From an uncultured Phycisphaerales bacterium (GTDB taxonomy: Bacteria; Planctomycetota; Phycisphaerae; Sedimentisphaerales; Anaerobacaceae): a stretch of 5,382 nucleotides of DNA. Positions 1 through 5,382 of this stretch are shown here, piece by piece. Made by a program: the position numbers and the translations under genes. The notes below the pieces were generated by a model. It ran no database searches. It saw only the letters and a program-made list of their open reading frames with translations, and was not told where the DNA came from. The number at the start of each line of letters is the position of its first letter. Positions within the stretch are counted from its first letter, which is position 1. Location: assembly GCA_937868145.1 (NCBI GenBank), contig CALMMH010000732.1, positions 1 to 5,382 of the forward strand. Reading direction: 5' to 3'.

Positions 1-2
1 GC

Positions 3-665
3 ACCCGGAAGGTTCTGTCTATCCTTGTCCCACTGGCGGTCGTGCTTCTGGGCTGGTTTGTCCTGGCAAGAGCCATCGGTGGGAACAGCTCGGATCGCAT
101 GGCGTTCGGCACGATGGTTCAGGCGTTCGCGGTCGGATGCGCGGCGCTGTGGCTGTTGGCGCATTGCTTCGCAGACGGCGCGTGGTACGGGGCCCTTCTC
201 AAGGCCTTCGGCGTGGCCCTGGGTGTCGCGCTGGTCGGAGGAGCGTCGTTGGGCTTTGGGTCCGAGGGCACGGCCTCCACGATGGTGCTGGCTGTGGCAA
301 TGGTCTCGACGGTCGCCGCGTATGCGATGGCCGTTCGCGGATATCGCTCGCGACGCGCCTGGCGATTCCTCGCACAACAGGCGGCCGGAACGACGGTTAC
401 CTGTCTGGCCGGCACGATCCTGGCGATGTCGGTCTTCCTGTTCGTTGTCGACGACCAGCCCTTCGATATGGGCAGGATCCTGACTGCTGCGACCGGCATC
501 GGTCTTGTTCTGAGCGTGCTTGTCTTCCTGGCCGCGCTGCCGTACTCGATCCTGGGTCTGTCCAATCCGTTCTTTCGAGAGCGATTGCTCATGTGTGCGT
601 CGCGACAATCTGCAGCGAAGCGCGACGATCAGGGCGATCCTCCGTCTTCCCTCTTGGAGACCTAG
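3..665 (+). CDS. Multi-pass membrane protein of unknown function, 5' end outside window
   Basis: The reading frame is open to the left edge, so the true start is probably upstream. An internal GTG at 42 would cut through the first hydrophobic helix and is an unlikely start. About 220 residues are visible, ending at TAG 663-665. Counting from the first full codon, six hydrophobic segments can be seen near residues 4-23, 38-57, 64-85, 92-111, 129-149 and 159-180. A basic patch (YRSRR) lies between the fourth and fifth. After the last helix comes LPYSILGLSNPFFRERL and then a hydrophilic, charged tail of about 28 residues, presumably cytoplasmic. I recognise no catalytic motif and no family; the protein is most likely an integral inner-membrane protein. 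It runs in the same direction as the sulfatase gene but is separated from it by 170 bases containing a possible promoter and a terminator-like hairpin, so the two are probably transcribed separately. The coding call is fairly safe because of the long uninterrupted frame with alternating hydrophobic blocks. Confidence 0.75.
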   Translation, partial: TRKVLSILVPLAVVLLGWFVLARAIGGNSSDRMAFGTMVQAFAVGCAALWLLAHCFADGAWYGALLKAFGVALGVALVGGASLGFGSEGTASTMVLAVAMVSTVAAYAMAVRGYRSRRAWRFLAQQAAGTTVTCLAGTILAMSVFLFVVDDQPFDMGRILTAATGIGLVLSVLVFLAALPYSILGLSNPFFRERLLMCASRQSAAKRDDQGDPPSSLLET

Positions 666-716
666 GACTGCGTCACGCCCGCCAGGCCAACGGGAACGAT
701 CTGGGCAATCCTGAAC

Positions 717-745
717 TTGAACCGTCGCCCCGGAGTCGATATGCT
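717..745 (+). promoter_or_regulatory. Possible sigma70-like promoter for the sulfatase gene
   Basis: TTGAAC at 717-722 (4 of 6 matches to the -35 consensus) is followed after 17 bases by TATGCT at 740-745 (4 of 6 matches to -10). Transcription would begin near 752 and give a leader of about 84 bases that includes the hairpin at 795-819. Matches of this quality occur by chance, and promoter rules in planctomycete-like bacteria are poorly known. Confidence 0.25.
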
Positions 746-794
746 TGAGGCGTGCCATCGTGCAGACGGCGCGGTGGGGATCGGAGTGCTAACG

Positions 795-819
795 GCAAGG
801 CACCGGGGTGCTTGCTTTT
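795..819 (+). terminator. Terminator-like hairpin with T-tract just before the sulfatase ribosome binding site
   Basis: The left arm GCAAG-g-CAC (795-803) pairs with GTGCTTGC (808-815). This makes eight base pairs with one bulged G at 800 and the loop CGGG, followed directly by TTTT at 816-819. This is the layout of a Rho-independent terminator, although the T-tract is short. It could end transcripts from the membrane-protein gene that stops at 665, or it could sit inside the sulfatase leader as an attenuator, since the ribosome binding site begins only three bases later. Confidence 0.45.
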
Positions 820-821
820 AC

Positions 822-827
822 GGGAGG
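822..827 (+). promoter_or_regulatory. Ribosome binding site that fixes the sulfatase start
   Basis: GGGAGG lies eight bases before the ATG at 836-838, at near-ideal spacing. It decides the start in favour of this ATG over the GTG at 752 in the same frame, which would put 28 non-hydrophobic, arginine-rich residues ahead of an obvious export signal. Confidence 0.75.
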
Positions 828-835
828 CATATTCA

Positions 836-2284
836 ATGGCCTGGACACCAACCAGACGCGAGTTGCTCAAACTGGCGGCCGCCAGTGCAGCTACGACGGG
901 CATCGCCGGCTGTGCGCGGTCCGTTCGCGACGAGCCTGCCGAGGCGTCCGAAGAGATGTCCGGCGACGTCGCCGCGAGCAGGCCCAACATCATCTTCATC
1001 CTTGCGGATGACCTGGGCTATGGCGAGCTCGGCTGCTACGGCCAGACGGTGATCCAAACGCCGTTCATCGACCAGATGGCCGCCGAGGGGATGCGGTTCA
1101 CCGATCATTATGCCGGCAGCACGGTCTGCGCCCCTTCGCGATGCTGTCTGATGACCGGCCTCCACACGGGCCACGCGTACGTTCGCGGCAACAAGGAGAT
1201 CCAACCGATGGGCCAGTTGCCGCTGCCGGAGGGCACGGCGATGTTGCCGAAGATGCTCCAGCAAGCCGGTTACACAACGGCGCTCATCGGCAAGTGGGGT
1301 CTGGGCGGTCCCGGCAGCTCGGGCGCGCCCAACAGCCAGGGATTCGACTACTTCTTCGGTTATCTCTGCCAGCGTCATGCACACAACCACTACCCGGCGT
1401 TCTTGTTCCGCAACGAGGAGCGGGTCCCGCTGCGCAACGTGGTCGAGAGCAACAACCCCGACGGCACCGGCGTGGCGACGTCGAAGGTCGAGTACGCGTA
1501 CGATCTGATGGAGGCCGAGGCACTGGAGTTCCTCGACGCCAACAAGGATCGCCCCTTCTTTCTATACCTGGCGGTGACGCTGCCGCACGCCAACAACGAG
1601 GCCGGCGTGAACGGCATGGAGGTCCCCGATTACGGCGATTACGCCAACAAGGACTGGCCCCAGGCGGAGAAGGGACGGGCCGCGATGATCGCCCGCCTGG
1701 ACCGCGGCGTCGGCCGGATCCTTCGCAGAGTCAAGAACCTCGGCCTGGACGAAAACACCCTCGTCTTCTTCACCAGCGACAACGGGCCGCATCGCGAAGG
1801 CGGCTCGGACCCGAATTTCTTCGATAGCAACGGTCCTCTGCGAGGGACCAAACGCGACTTGTACGAAGGCGGCATCCGCGTGCCGTTGATCGCCCGCTGG
1901 CCCGGGCGGATCGAAGCAGGCGCTGTGAGCGACCACATTTCCGCGTTTTGGGACTTTTTCCCGACGCTGGCGATCCTGTCCGGCGGCGAGGCCCCCGCGG
2001 ACACGGACGGCGTGTGTATGGCTCCGACGCTGCTGGGCGTCTCCCGCAAACAAAAGCAGCACGAGTTCCTCTACTGGGAGTTCCACGAGCGGGGTTTGGC
2101 CCAGGCCGTGCGATGGGGCCAGTGGAAAGCCATTCGCCTGCCCAGCGGGACGGTGGAACTCTATGATCTGACGACCGACCCGGGCGAGACGAAAGACGTT
2201 GCGGCCGACCACGCCGATGTGCTGGTCAAGATCCGGGCCTATCTGGCGAAAGCTCGGACCGAATCGCCGTACTGGCCTGCTTGA
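836..2284 (+). CDS. Type I (formylglycine-dependent) sulfatase, predicted Tat-exported lipoprotein
   Basis: This 482-residue protein is a sulfuric ester hydrolase of the alkaline-phosphatase-like arylsulfatase family; its length is normal for the family. The export signal has twin arginines at R7-R8 (TRRELLK), a short hydrophobic stretch and a lipobox IAGC ending at C26. It therefore looks Tat-exported and lipid-anchored, with an acidic linker to about residue 48. The catalytic signature CAPSR (C98-R102) followed by CCLMTG is the site where C98 becomes formylglycine; its codon is 1127-1129. Likely metal ligands are D58, D59, D314 and N315. Other active-site positions are R102, K153 (GKWG), H251 (LPHA) and K339 (GTKRDLYEGG). 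The usual GKWHLG reads GKWGLG here, and a histidine-rich stretch HAHNHYP lies at 181-187. The C-terminal part ends in the typical ELYDLTTDPGE motif. The substrate cannot be told from sequence; sulfated polysaccharides are the usual targets in such bacteria. A maturase (anSME or FGE) must be encoded elsewhere. The start is set by the strong GGGAGG site. Confidence 0.95.
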   Translation: MAWTPTRRELLKLAAASAATTGIAGCARSVRDEPAEASEEMSGDVAASRPNIIFILADDLGYGELGCYGQTVIQTPFIDQMAAEGMRFTDHYAGSTVCAPSRCCLMTGLHTGHAYVRGNKEIQPMGQLPLPEGTAMLPKMLQQAGYTTALIGKWGLGGPGSSGAPNSQGFDYFFGYLCQRHAHNHYPAFLFRNEERVPLRNVVESNNPDGTGVATSKVEYAYDLMEAEALEFLDANKDRPFFLYLAVTLPHANNEAGVNGMEVPDYGDYANKDWPQAEKGRAAMIARLDRGVGRILRRVKNLGLDENTLVFFTSDNGPHREGGSDPNFFDSNGPLRGTKRDLYEGGIRVPLIARWPGRIEAGAVSDHISAFWDFFPTLAILSGGEAPADTDGVCMAPTLLGVSRKQKQHEFLYWEFHERGLAQAVRWGQWKAIRLPSGTVELYDLTTDPGETKDVAADHADVLVKIRAYLAKARTESPYWPA

Positions 2285-2315
2285 GACGTCCGTCTCGCGA
2301 AGCGGCTTCGAGTGC
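2283..2315. terminator. Weak inverted repeats between the two convergent genes
   Basis: The 51-base gap between the convergent stop codons is short. GAGAC (2283-2287) and GTCTC (2292-2296) form a five-base stem with a four-base loop that overlaps the sulfatase stop. Just after it, GAAG and CTTC around CGG give a second imperfect stem within CTCGCGAAGCGGCTTCGAG. No T-tract follows on either strand. These could help transcription stop in both directions, but the case is weak. Confidence 0.2.
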
Positions 2316-2335
2316 TCTCCAGGGCGACTACGGCG

Positions 2336-4645
2336 CTACTGCGACGCAGGAGCGGCGTAGATAATCAGCTTCTCATGTTTCTTCGATCTGGCGGCGACGG
2401 AGTACACCTGCGTCCAACCTTGCGGCGCCGGTGCTGCGTCATCACCTGTGGCCACGACGACGAAGTCCGCCTTCCGCCAGTCGGGGTACCGGTTGTAGAT
2501 AAGCGCCGGACGGTCGGCGTAGAAACAGATGCGTCGATCCGGATCGGCGATCACGGCGCCGGCCGGTGTGTTCGCGCGAAGCCATTCACCCGCGGCGCGA
2601 TAGCCGGCTTTGTCCGCACGCAGAGGGGTGGAGATCAGCTTCGGCGTGCACAGGACCACCCCGCCGAGCAGGAGAAGATAGAACCAGGGCGGCCGCCGCT
2701 CGCCGCCGAACCCCGCCAGTCTCCCGCGAAACGTGTAGATGCGATTCAGCACCCGTGTCATGACGTCCAGACCCGCCGGGAGATAGAAGATGGTCAATGC
2801 GATCATCGACAGGCAGTACCGCCGGGCGGAGCCGGGACCGACCGCGATGTGTCGACCGAGCACCGAAGCGGTCGTGAGGATCAGAATAGACAGAATGAGA
2901 ACTCGCTCCAAGCTCCCGGCCCGGCGTCTAAGCCAGTGGACAAGCCCCAAAACCCATGGCAGGACCGGGATGATCATGAAATCATCGTTGATGCCGTCGA
3001 CCAGTTCATCCACCGCGGAGATTGCTTTGCTGGCAGCCGTGTATTGCACGACGGACAACAGGATACGGCTCGGATTCCCCAGTCCTGCCAAGCCGGCGTT
3101 TTGGAGTCCCTCGGCCTCCACTCCTCGGCTGGTTGGTTCGACGTCGAGAACGTGAACGATCAGCAACTGACAGGAGGTCACATGGCCGTCCGTGACAAGG
3201 AGGTTCACTTGGTGGTCGCCTTGCTGTCCTGAGACGGGCCGCCAACGGAAGAACCCGTTCTCAAGCGTCGCACCGGCCGGGGCTTGGCCCTGCGAATGGG
3301 CGAACCAGGCGATCGTACTCTCTTGGACATCGGTTCCCGCGGGACCGGTCGTCGCCCACGAGGCTCCTCCTTGTTCGTCTGACAAGCGGTACACGGCCAC
3401 AGCGTCCGCCGGCGGATTCTCCGGGCCAAACGCGTAGAGCAAGGCCCCCTCGCACGTCCACGACTCGGCCGATTTCGCAAGAATCTCGTCTCTTTCGGAT
3501 GGACTGATCGTGTAGAAATGCCGCCCCAGGACGGGCGACCAGAACCGATAGACAGGCTGCAGACCCGGCTGGACATCGGGCTGAGCGTAAGCGTACCAGG
3601 CGATGCCTTCGTAGTGCCACTTCTCCGCATAAGTCCTGAGCAGACTCTCCTTCTCCTGTTCAGAGAGCGTCCAGAATCCTGCTCCTGTGGCTGTCGACCG
3701 GAACGCATACACGGGCCGTGACCCCAGCGGCGCGCCGACCAGCGAGAACGCCAGCGAGTCGTCTTCCCAATCACCGGCATGGATCGGCAACTCCAGCGTC
3801 TCGCCGACTCGCACCTCGTACTCCAGAGGCGTATCCGACGCCGCACGGGTTCCGATGACGCTGATGACGGGCTGTGTGTTGGATCTCGACGCCCTCAACT
3901 GGTGCGGCACGATGCTACCGCTGGCGTGGACGTAGGGAATGATCGGTGCGACAAACCCGGCCAGGAGCAAACCAAGGGGATATCCTGCTCTTACCCCATG
4001 CGGCCGCACCATTCCCAGGCTTTCGCAGAGAGAAGCGGAGCGTTCCTTTCTCAGCACGATCAGCCCGAGCCCGGCGTACAGGATCAACTGAGCACACTCC
4101 GGGCGAATCAGACACCCGAGCCCGGCGTCGAGACCGACCAGGCCAAGCATCCACCATCGTCTTGTCGTGAGCCCCCAGTACGACAGAAGCATGCCCGTGC
4201 TCAGAAACAACAGGAAGGGCCATTCCCGGAGGACATCGCTGCCATAGAAGGCCGGATAAGGCAGGATCACGAGCACGAACAAGGCCCAAAAGCTGTTGAC
4301 CACCCCGACCAGAAGCCTGCCCAGCAAATACAACGGGATCAGAGTCAGCACCCTGCATAGCAGTGTGACAGCCTGCGCCGAGTACGTCCACAACATCGGC
4401 GAATCTTCCTCTACGAACAGACTCGCCATCTTGTGACTCGCCCACAGCAGGAACGGATATCCCGGCGGATATCGCCTGCATACGGCGGCGGGGTCCAGAG
4501 CGATCAACTTGGCCTGCTCGATGTAGAAGACCCCGTCTTTTGTGATGAGCGAGGTCGTGAGGATCAGATAGACCCCGATCGCCGAGCAAAGTCCCATGAG
4601 AAAGGCCAGACGCAAGAGATCAGACTTCAACTGCCCGCGGTTCAT
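2336..4645 (-). CDS. GT-C-type membrane glycosyltransferase with an extracytoplasmic Ig-like domain interrupted by DUF5648 repeats
   Basis: The protein is 769 residues from the ATG at 4645; an in-frame TTG at 4657 would add four, and neither has a clear ribosome binding site. It looks like a polyprenyl-phosphate-sugar-dependent transferase of the PMT/ArnT-like (GT39/GT83-type) superfamily. Evidence: a first helix (about 11-31), then KDGVFY with D37 in the first outer loop (the usual catalytic acidic site), RYPPGYP (58-64), REWPFL (140-145) and LIRPEC (179-184). About seven helices precede residue 240 and four follow residue 555 (about 555-572, 582-597, 611-628 and 652-670). The soluble tail has YRAAGEWLRANTPAGAV, typical of this class. 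An odd helix count puts the loop at 240-554 outside the membrane. That loop holds an Ig-like domain (258-306 plus 454-502) split by three DUF5648-type repeats (310-451). Without this block about 524 residues remain, a normal length. The acceptor is unknown. It lies about 160 bases downstream of the prepilin-type gene on the same strand. Confidence 0.85.
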   Translation of the reverse strand: MNRGQLKSDLLRLAFLMGLCSAIGVYLILTTSLITKDGVFYIEQAKLIALDPAAVCRRYPPGYPFLLWASHKMASLFVEEDSPMLWTYSAQAVTLLCRVLTLIPLYLLGRLLVGVVNSFWALFVLVILPYPAFYGSDVLREWPFLLFLSTGMLLSYWGLTTRRWWMLGLVGLDAGLGCLIRPECAQLILYAGLGLIVLRKERSASLCESLGMVRPHGVRAGYPLGLLLAGFVAPIIPYVHASGSIVPHQLRASRSNTQPVISVIGTRAASDTPLEYEVRVGETLELPIHAGDWEDDSLAFSLVGAPLGSRPVYAFRSTATGAGFWTLSEQEKESLLRTYAEKWHYEGIAWYAYAQPDVQPGLQPVYRFWSPVLGRHFYTISPSERDEILAKSAESWTCEGALLYAFGPENPPADAVAVYRLSDEQGGASWATTGPAGTDVQESTIAWFAHSQGQAPAGATLENGFFRWRPVSGQQGDHQVNLLVTDGHVTSCQLLIVHVLDVEPTSRGVEAEGLQNAGLAGLGNPSRILLSVVQYTAASKAISAVDELVDGINDDFMIIPVLPWVLGLVHWLRRRAGSLERVLILSILILTTASVLGRHIAVGPGSARRYCLSMIALTIFYLPAGLDVMTRVLNRIYTFRGRLAGFGGERRPPWFYLLLLGGVVLCTPKLISTPLRADKAGYRAAGEWLRANTPAGAVIADPDRRICFYADRPALIYNRYPDWRKADFVVVATGDDAAPAPQGWTQVYSVAARSKKHEKLIIYAAPASQ
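3140..3286 (-). other. Second half of the split Ig-like (He_PIG/cadherin-like) domain
   Basis: This encodes residues 454-502 of the glycosyltransferase. It reads QAPAGATLENGFFRWRPVSG, then a stretch with LLVTDG and a final LLIVHVLDV strand. This is the usual C-terminal half of a bacterial Ig-like domain (compare the general pattern P-A-G-A-T-L-x-x-G-x-F-x-W-x-P). It lacks the first strands, which are found 432 bases further 5' in the gene, before the DUF5648 block. Confidence 0.7.
3293..3403 (-). repeat. DUF5648-type repeat 3 (short, degenerate)
   Basis: This encodes residues 415-451 of the glycosyltransferase, opening with AVAVYRL and closing with STIAWFAHSQ. It is about 37 residues long against about 45 for the other two copies, and the central HFYT-like motif is reduced to ASWATT. 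The start and end motifs still align with copies 1 and 2, so it is probably a decayed third copy. Confidence 0.55.
3425..3559 (-). repeat. DUF5648-type repeat 2
   Basis: This encodes residues 363-407 of the glycosyltransferase. It has the full repeat pattern: PVYRFWSP, then GRHFYTISPSERDEIL, then WTCEGALLYAFG. This matches the general DUF5648 pattern of PVYRF, a G-x-HFYT-x-S core, and a (Y/W)-x-x-EG-x-x-(F/Y)-x-(A/V) end. It is the best-preserved of the three copies. Confidence 0.75.
3584..3718 (-). repeat. DUF5648-type repeat 1
   Basis: This encodes residues 310-354 of the glycosyltransferase: PVYAFRST, then GAGFWTLSEQEKESLL, then WHYEGIAWYAYA. It aligns with repeat 2 almost without gaps (PVYxFxS, Gxx-F-(W/Y)-T, a charged E-rich helix, EG). 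The core HFYT is GFWT here. Confidence 0.75.
3728..3874 (-). other. First half of the split Ig-like (He_PIG/cadherin-like) domain
   Basis: This encodes residues 258-306 of the glycosyltransferase. It has PVISVIG, then VRVGETLELPIHAGDWEDDS and LAFSLVGAP. This is the typical N-terminal half of a bacterial Ig-like domain (PV-x-x-x-IG, V-x-x-GETL, D-x-x-x-D-x-L-x-x-S-L). It stops exactly where the APAGATL strand is expected, and that strand appears after the three DUF5648 repeats. Confidence 0.7.
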
Positions 4646-4674
4646 TCCGAACGCCAACCCAAATGCAGACGCAT

Positions 4675-4694
4675 CGTCCCCAACGCCGGGGACG
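4675..4694 (-). promoter_or_regulatory. Perfect hairpin in the leader of the glycosyltransferase gene
   Basis: CGTCCCC (4675-4681) and GGGGACG (4688-4694) form a perfect seven-base stem with a six-base loop. On the minus strand it lies 29 bases before the ATG at 4645 and about 110 bases after the prepilin-type gene's stop. No T-tract follows, so it is not a classical terminator. It could be a 5' mRNA structure or an operator. Confidence 0.4.
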
Positions 4695-4702
4695 CTCAGC
4701 CT

Positions 4703-4708
4703 ATGATA
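4703..4708 (-). promoter_or_regulatory. Possible -10 element for the glycosyltransferase gene
   Basis: The minus strand reads TATCAT here, five of six matches to the sigma70 -10 consensus. No convincing -35 box lies 16-18 bases upstream. If real, transcription would start near 4696, so the perfect hairpin at 4675-4694 would form the very 5' end of the mRNA. Confidence 0.25.
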
Positions 4709-4805
4709 ACGTCACGGCGGCTCGGAGGAACATAGAAGATTTCTCATTTCAGAAGGTCTGGAAGAACTGGTGGAAGAGCAACGGAATCCCGGCGCCGACC
4801 GCAGG

Positions 4806-5382
4806 TCAGTGAAGGGCGTCTTGCGGGATGTACCAGATGCCTCGGCTGCCGGCGCCGTCGGGATAGGGAGGCACGCCTTCCGGGGCCATGGGGACTCGCA
4901 TGGGGACCACGTCCTCGGGCGTATAGCTTGCGACGTGCTCATCGACGTACGCAGCGCGGAGTTTCACGTTCGGCATGGTGGAATTGGGATCGCCTTCTGC
5001 GGACCACCAGGCGGCGGCCAACCACGTCTCCTCCAGAGCGAAGCCGCCGGGGAGTTTCTCGCAACTGGCGAACGCGCCGGGAGTCTGCCAGTGGCCGTAA
5101 CCGAAGTAATCGCTCACGAGCAACTGACTCTGCCTGCCGCCTGCAGCCGGGCCTCGCGGACCCAGGAACAGTCTTTTCGGTTCGCCGAGATAGCCGATGT
5201 AGCTCCAGTAGAAGCAGTAGGTGCCGTCGACCGGGTCGGATGTGATCGCGGTGTCTGGGTTGTCCCAGTCGTCGCCCGCATCCCAACATTCCTGAGCGTA
5301 CGTGTAGGACTGCGGACTACCGGGGCAGAACATCGTCTTTCCACTGGGAATGTAGCTGCGGAGGTAGGCGCTCATCGAACGA
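4806..5382 (-). CDS. Prepilin-type (PulG/DUF1559-like) secreted protein, N-terminal part outside window
   Basis: The frame is open to the right edge, giving about 191 visible residues ending at TGA (4808-4806). The ATG at 5375 is probably internal, because the family's prepilin cleavage/methylation motif and hydrophobic helix come first and are not visible here. Counting from that Met, MFCPG at 15-19 is the cysteine-containing motif common in planctomycete type II secretion G-like proteins. VDEHVASY at 144-151 stands where these proteins usually have a DGHV-type motif, and the end is GIWYIPQDALH. Four cysteines (17, 30, 54, 105) and many aromatic residues suggest a folded exported domain. Such proteins are pseudopilin-like and very numerous in Planctomycetota; most have no known individual role. 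The next gene on this strand, the glycosyltransferase, starts about 160 bases later. The family call rests on recalled similarity of the C-terminal part alone. Confidence 0.7.
   Translation of the reverse strand, partial: RSMSAYLRSYIPSGKTMFCPGSPQSYTYAQECWDAGDDWDNPDTAITSDPVDGTYCFYWSYIGYLGEPKRLFLGPRGPAAGGRQSQLLVSDYFGYGHWQTPGAFASCEKLPGGFALEETWLAAAWWSAEGDPNSTMPNVKLRAAYVDEHVASYTPEDVVPMRVPMAPEGVPPYPDGAGSRGIWYIPQDALH

Noticed and set aside
42..44. GTG at 42 as the start of the first membrane protein
   Set aside because: The frame is open to the window edge and the residues just before it complete a transmembrane helix, so the gene more likely begins upstream.
752..835. GTG at 752 as an upstream start for the sulfatase
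   Set aside because: It would place 28 arginine-rich residues before the Tat/lipobox signal and has no good ribosome binding site, whereas the ATG at 836 has GGGAGG at ideal spacing.
1562..2212. Minus-strand open frame (216 codons) inside the sulfatase
   Set aside because: The opposite strand carries conserved sulfatase motifs throughout (LPHA, SDNG, YEGG). The antisense translation shows no domain, signal or start context.
2312..3232. Long plus-strand open frame (306 codons) antisense to the glycosyltransferase
   Set aside because: It overlaps the 3' half of a protein with clear helices and family motifs. Its own translation is arginine-, glutamine- and aspartate-rich with no recognisable domain, as expected for the shadow of a GC-rich gene.
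3287..3718. DUF5648 block as a mobile element or intein
   Set aside because: There are no terminal inverted repeats, no target-site duplication at DNA level, no transposase, and no intein splice or endonuclease motifs. It encodes ordinary tandem protein repeats in the host frame.
1..5382. Defence system, CRISPR array, toxin-antitoxin pair, tRNA or prophage
   Set aside because: I looked on both strands for short direct repeats, small paired genes, nuclease or reverse transcriptase motifs and cloverleaf RNAs and saw none.

Overview
This is a GC-rich (roughly 60%) bacterial window with four protein-coding genes. Two lie on the plus strand on the left and two on the minus strand on the right, and they converge near position 2310. 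The gene mix suggests a planctomycete-like bacterium, possibly of the Phycisphaerae type: a Tat-exported lipoprotein sulfatase, a prepilin-type secreted protein of the kind abundant in Planctomycetota, and a large membrane glycosyltransferase carrying Ig-like and DUF5648 modules. This is inference from protein style; there is no rRNA or other phylogenetic marker here. I see no mobile element, CRISPR array, tRNA or defence gene.

Left part (1-665): the 3' portion of an unrecognised six-helix membrane protein, open at the left edge. A 170-base gap follows. It holds a possible sigma70-like promoter, then a terminator-like hairpin with four Ts sitting directly in front of a strong Shine-Dalgarno site. 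Next comes a complete type I sulfatase (836-2284) with the formylglycine motif CAPSR and a combined twin-arginine and lipobox signal. It probably removes sulfate from sulfated polysaccharides outside the cytoplasm.

Right part (minus strand): the C-terminal part of a prepilin-type (PulG/DUF1559-like) protein runs in from the right edge and stops at 4806. About 160 bases further on begins a 769-residue GT-C-type glycosyltransferase (4645 to 2336). Its most striking feature is a nested insertion. The large extracytoplasmic loop carries an Ig-like (He_PIG/cadherin-like) domain, and that domain is itself split by a block of three DUF5648-type repeats. Removing the nested segment leaves about 524 residues, an ordinary size for this kind of glycosyltransferase.

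The genes share an envelope theme: a secreted sulfatase, a surface-appendage-type protein and an extracytoplasmic sugar transferase. Nothing in the sequence shows that they form one pathway. The nested glycosyltransferase is the best candidate for something undescribed.
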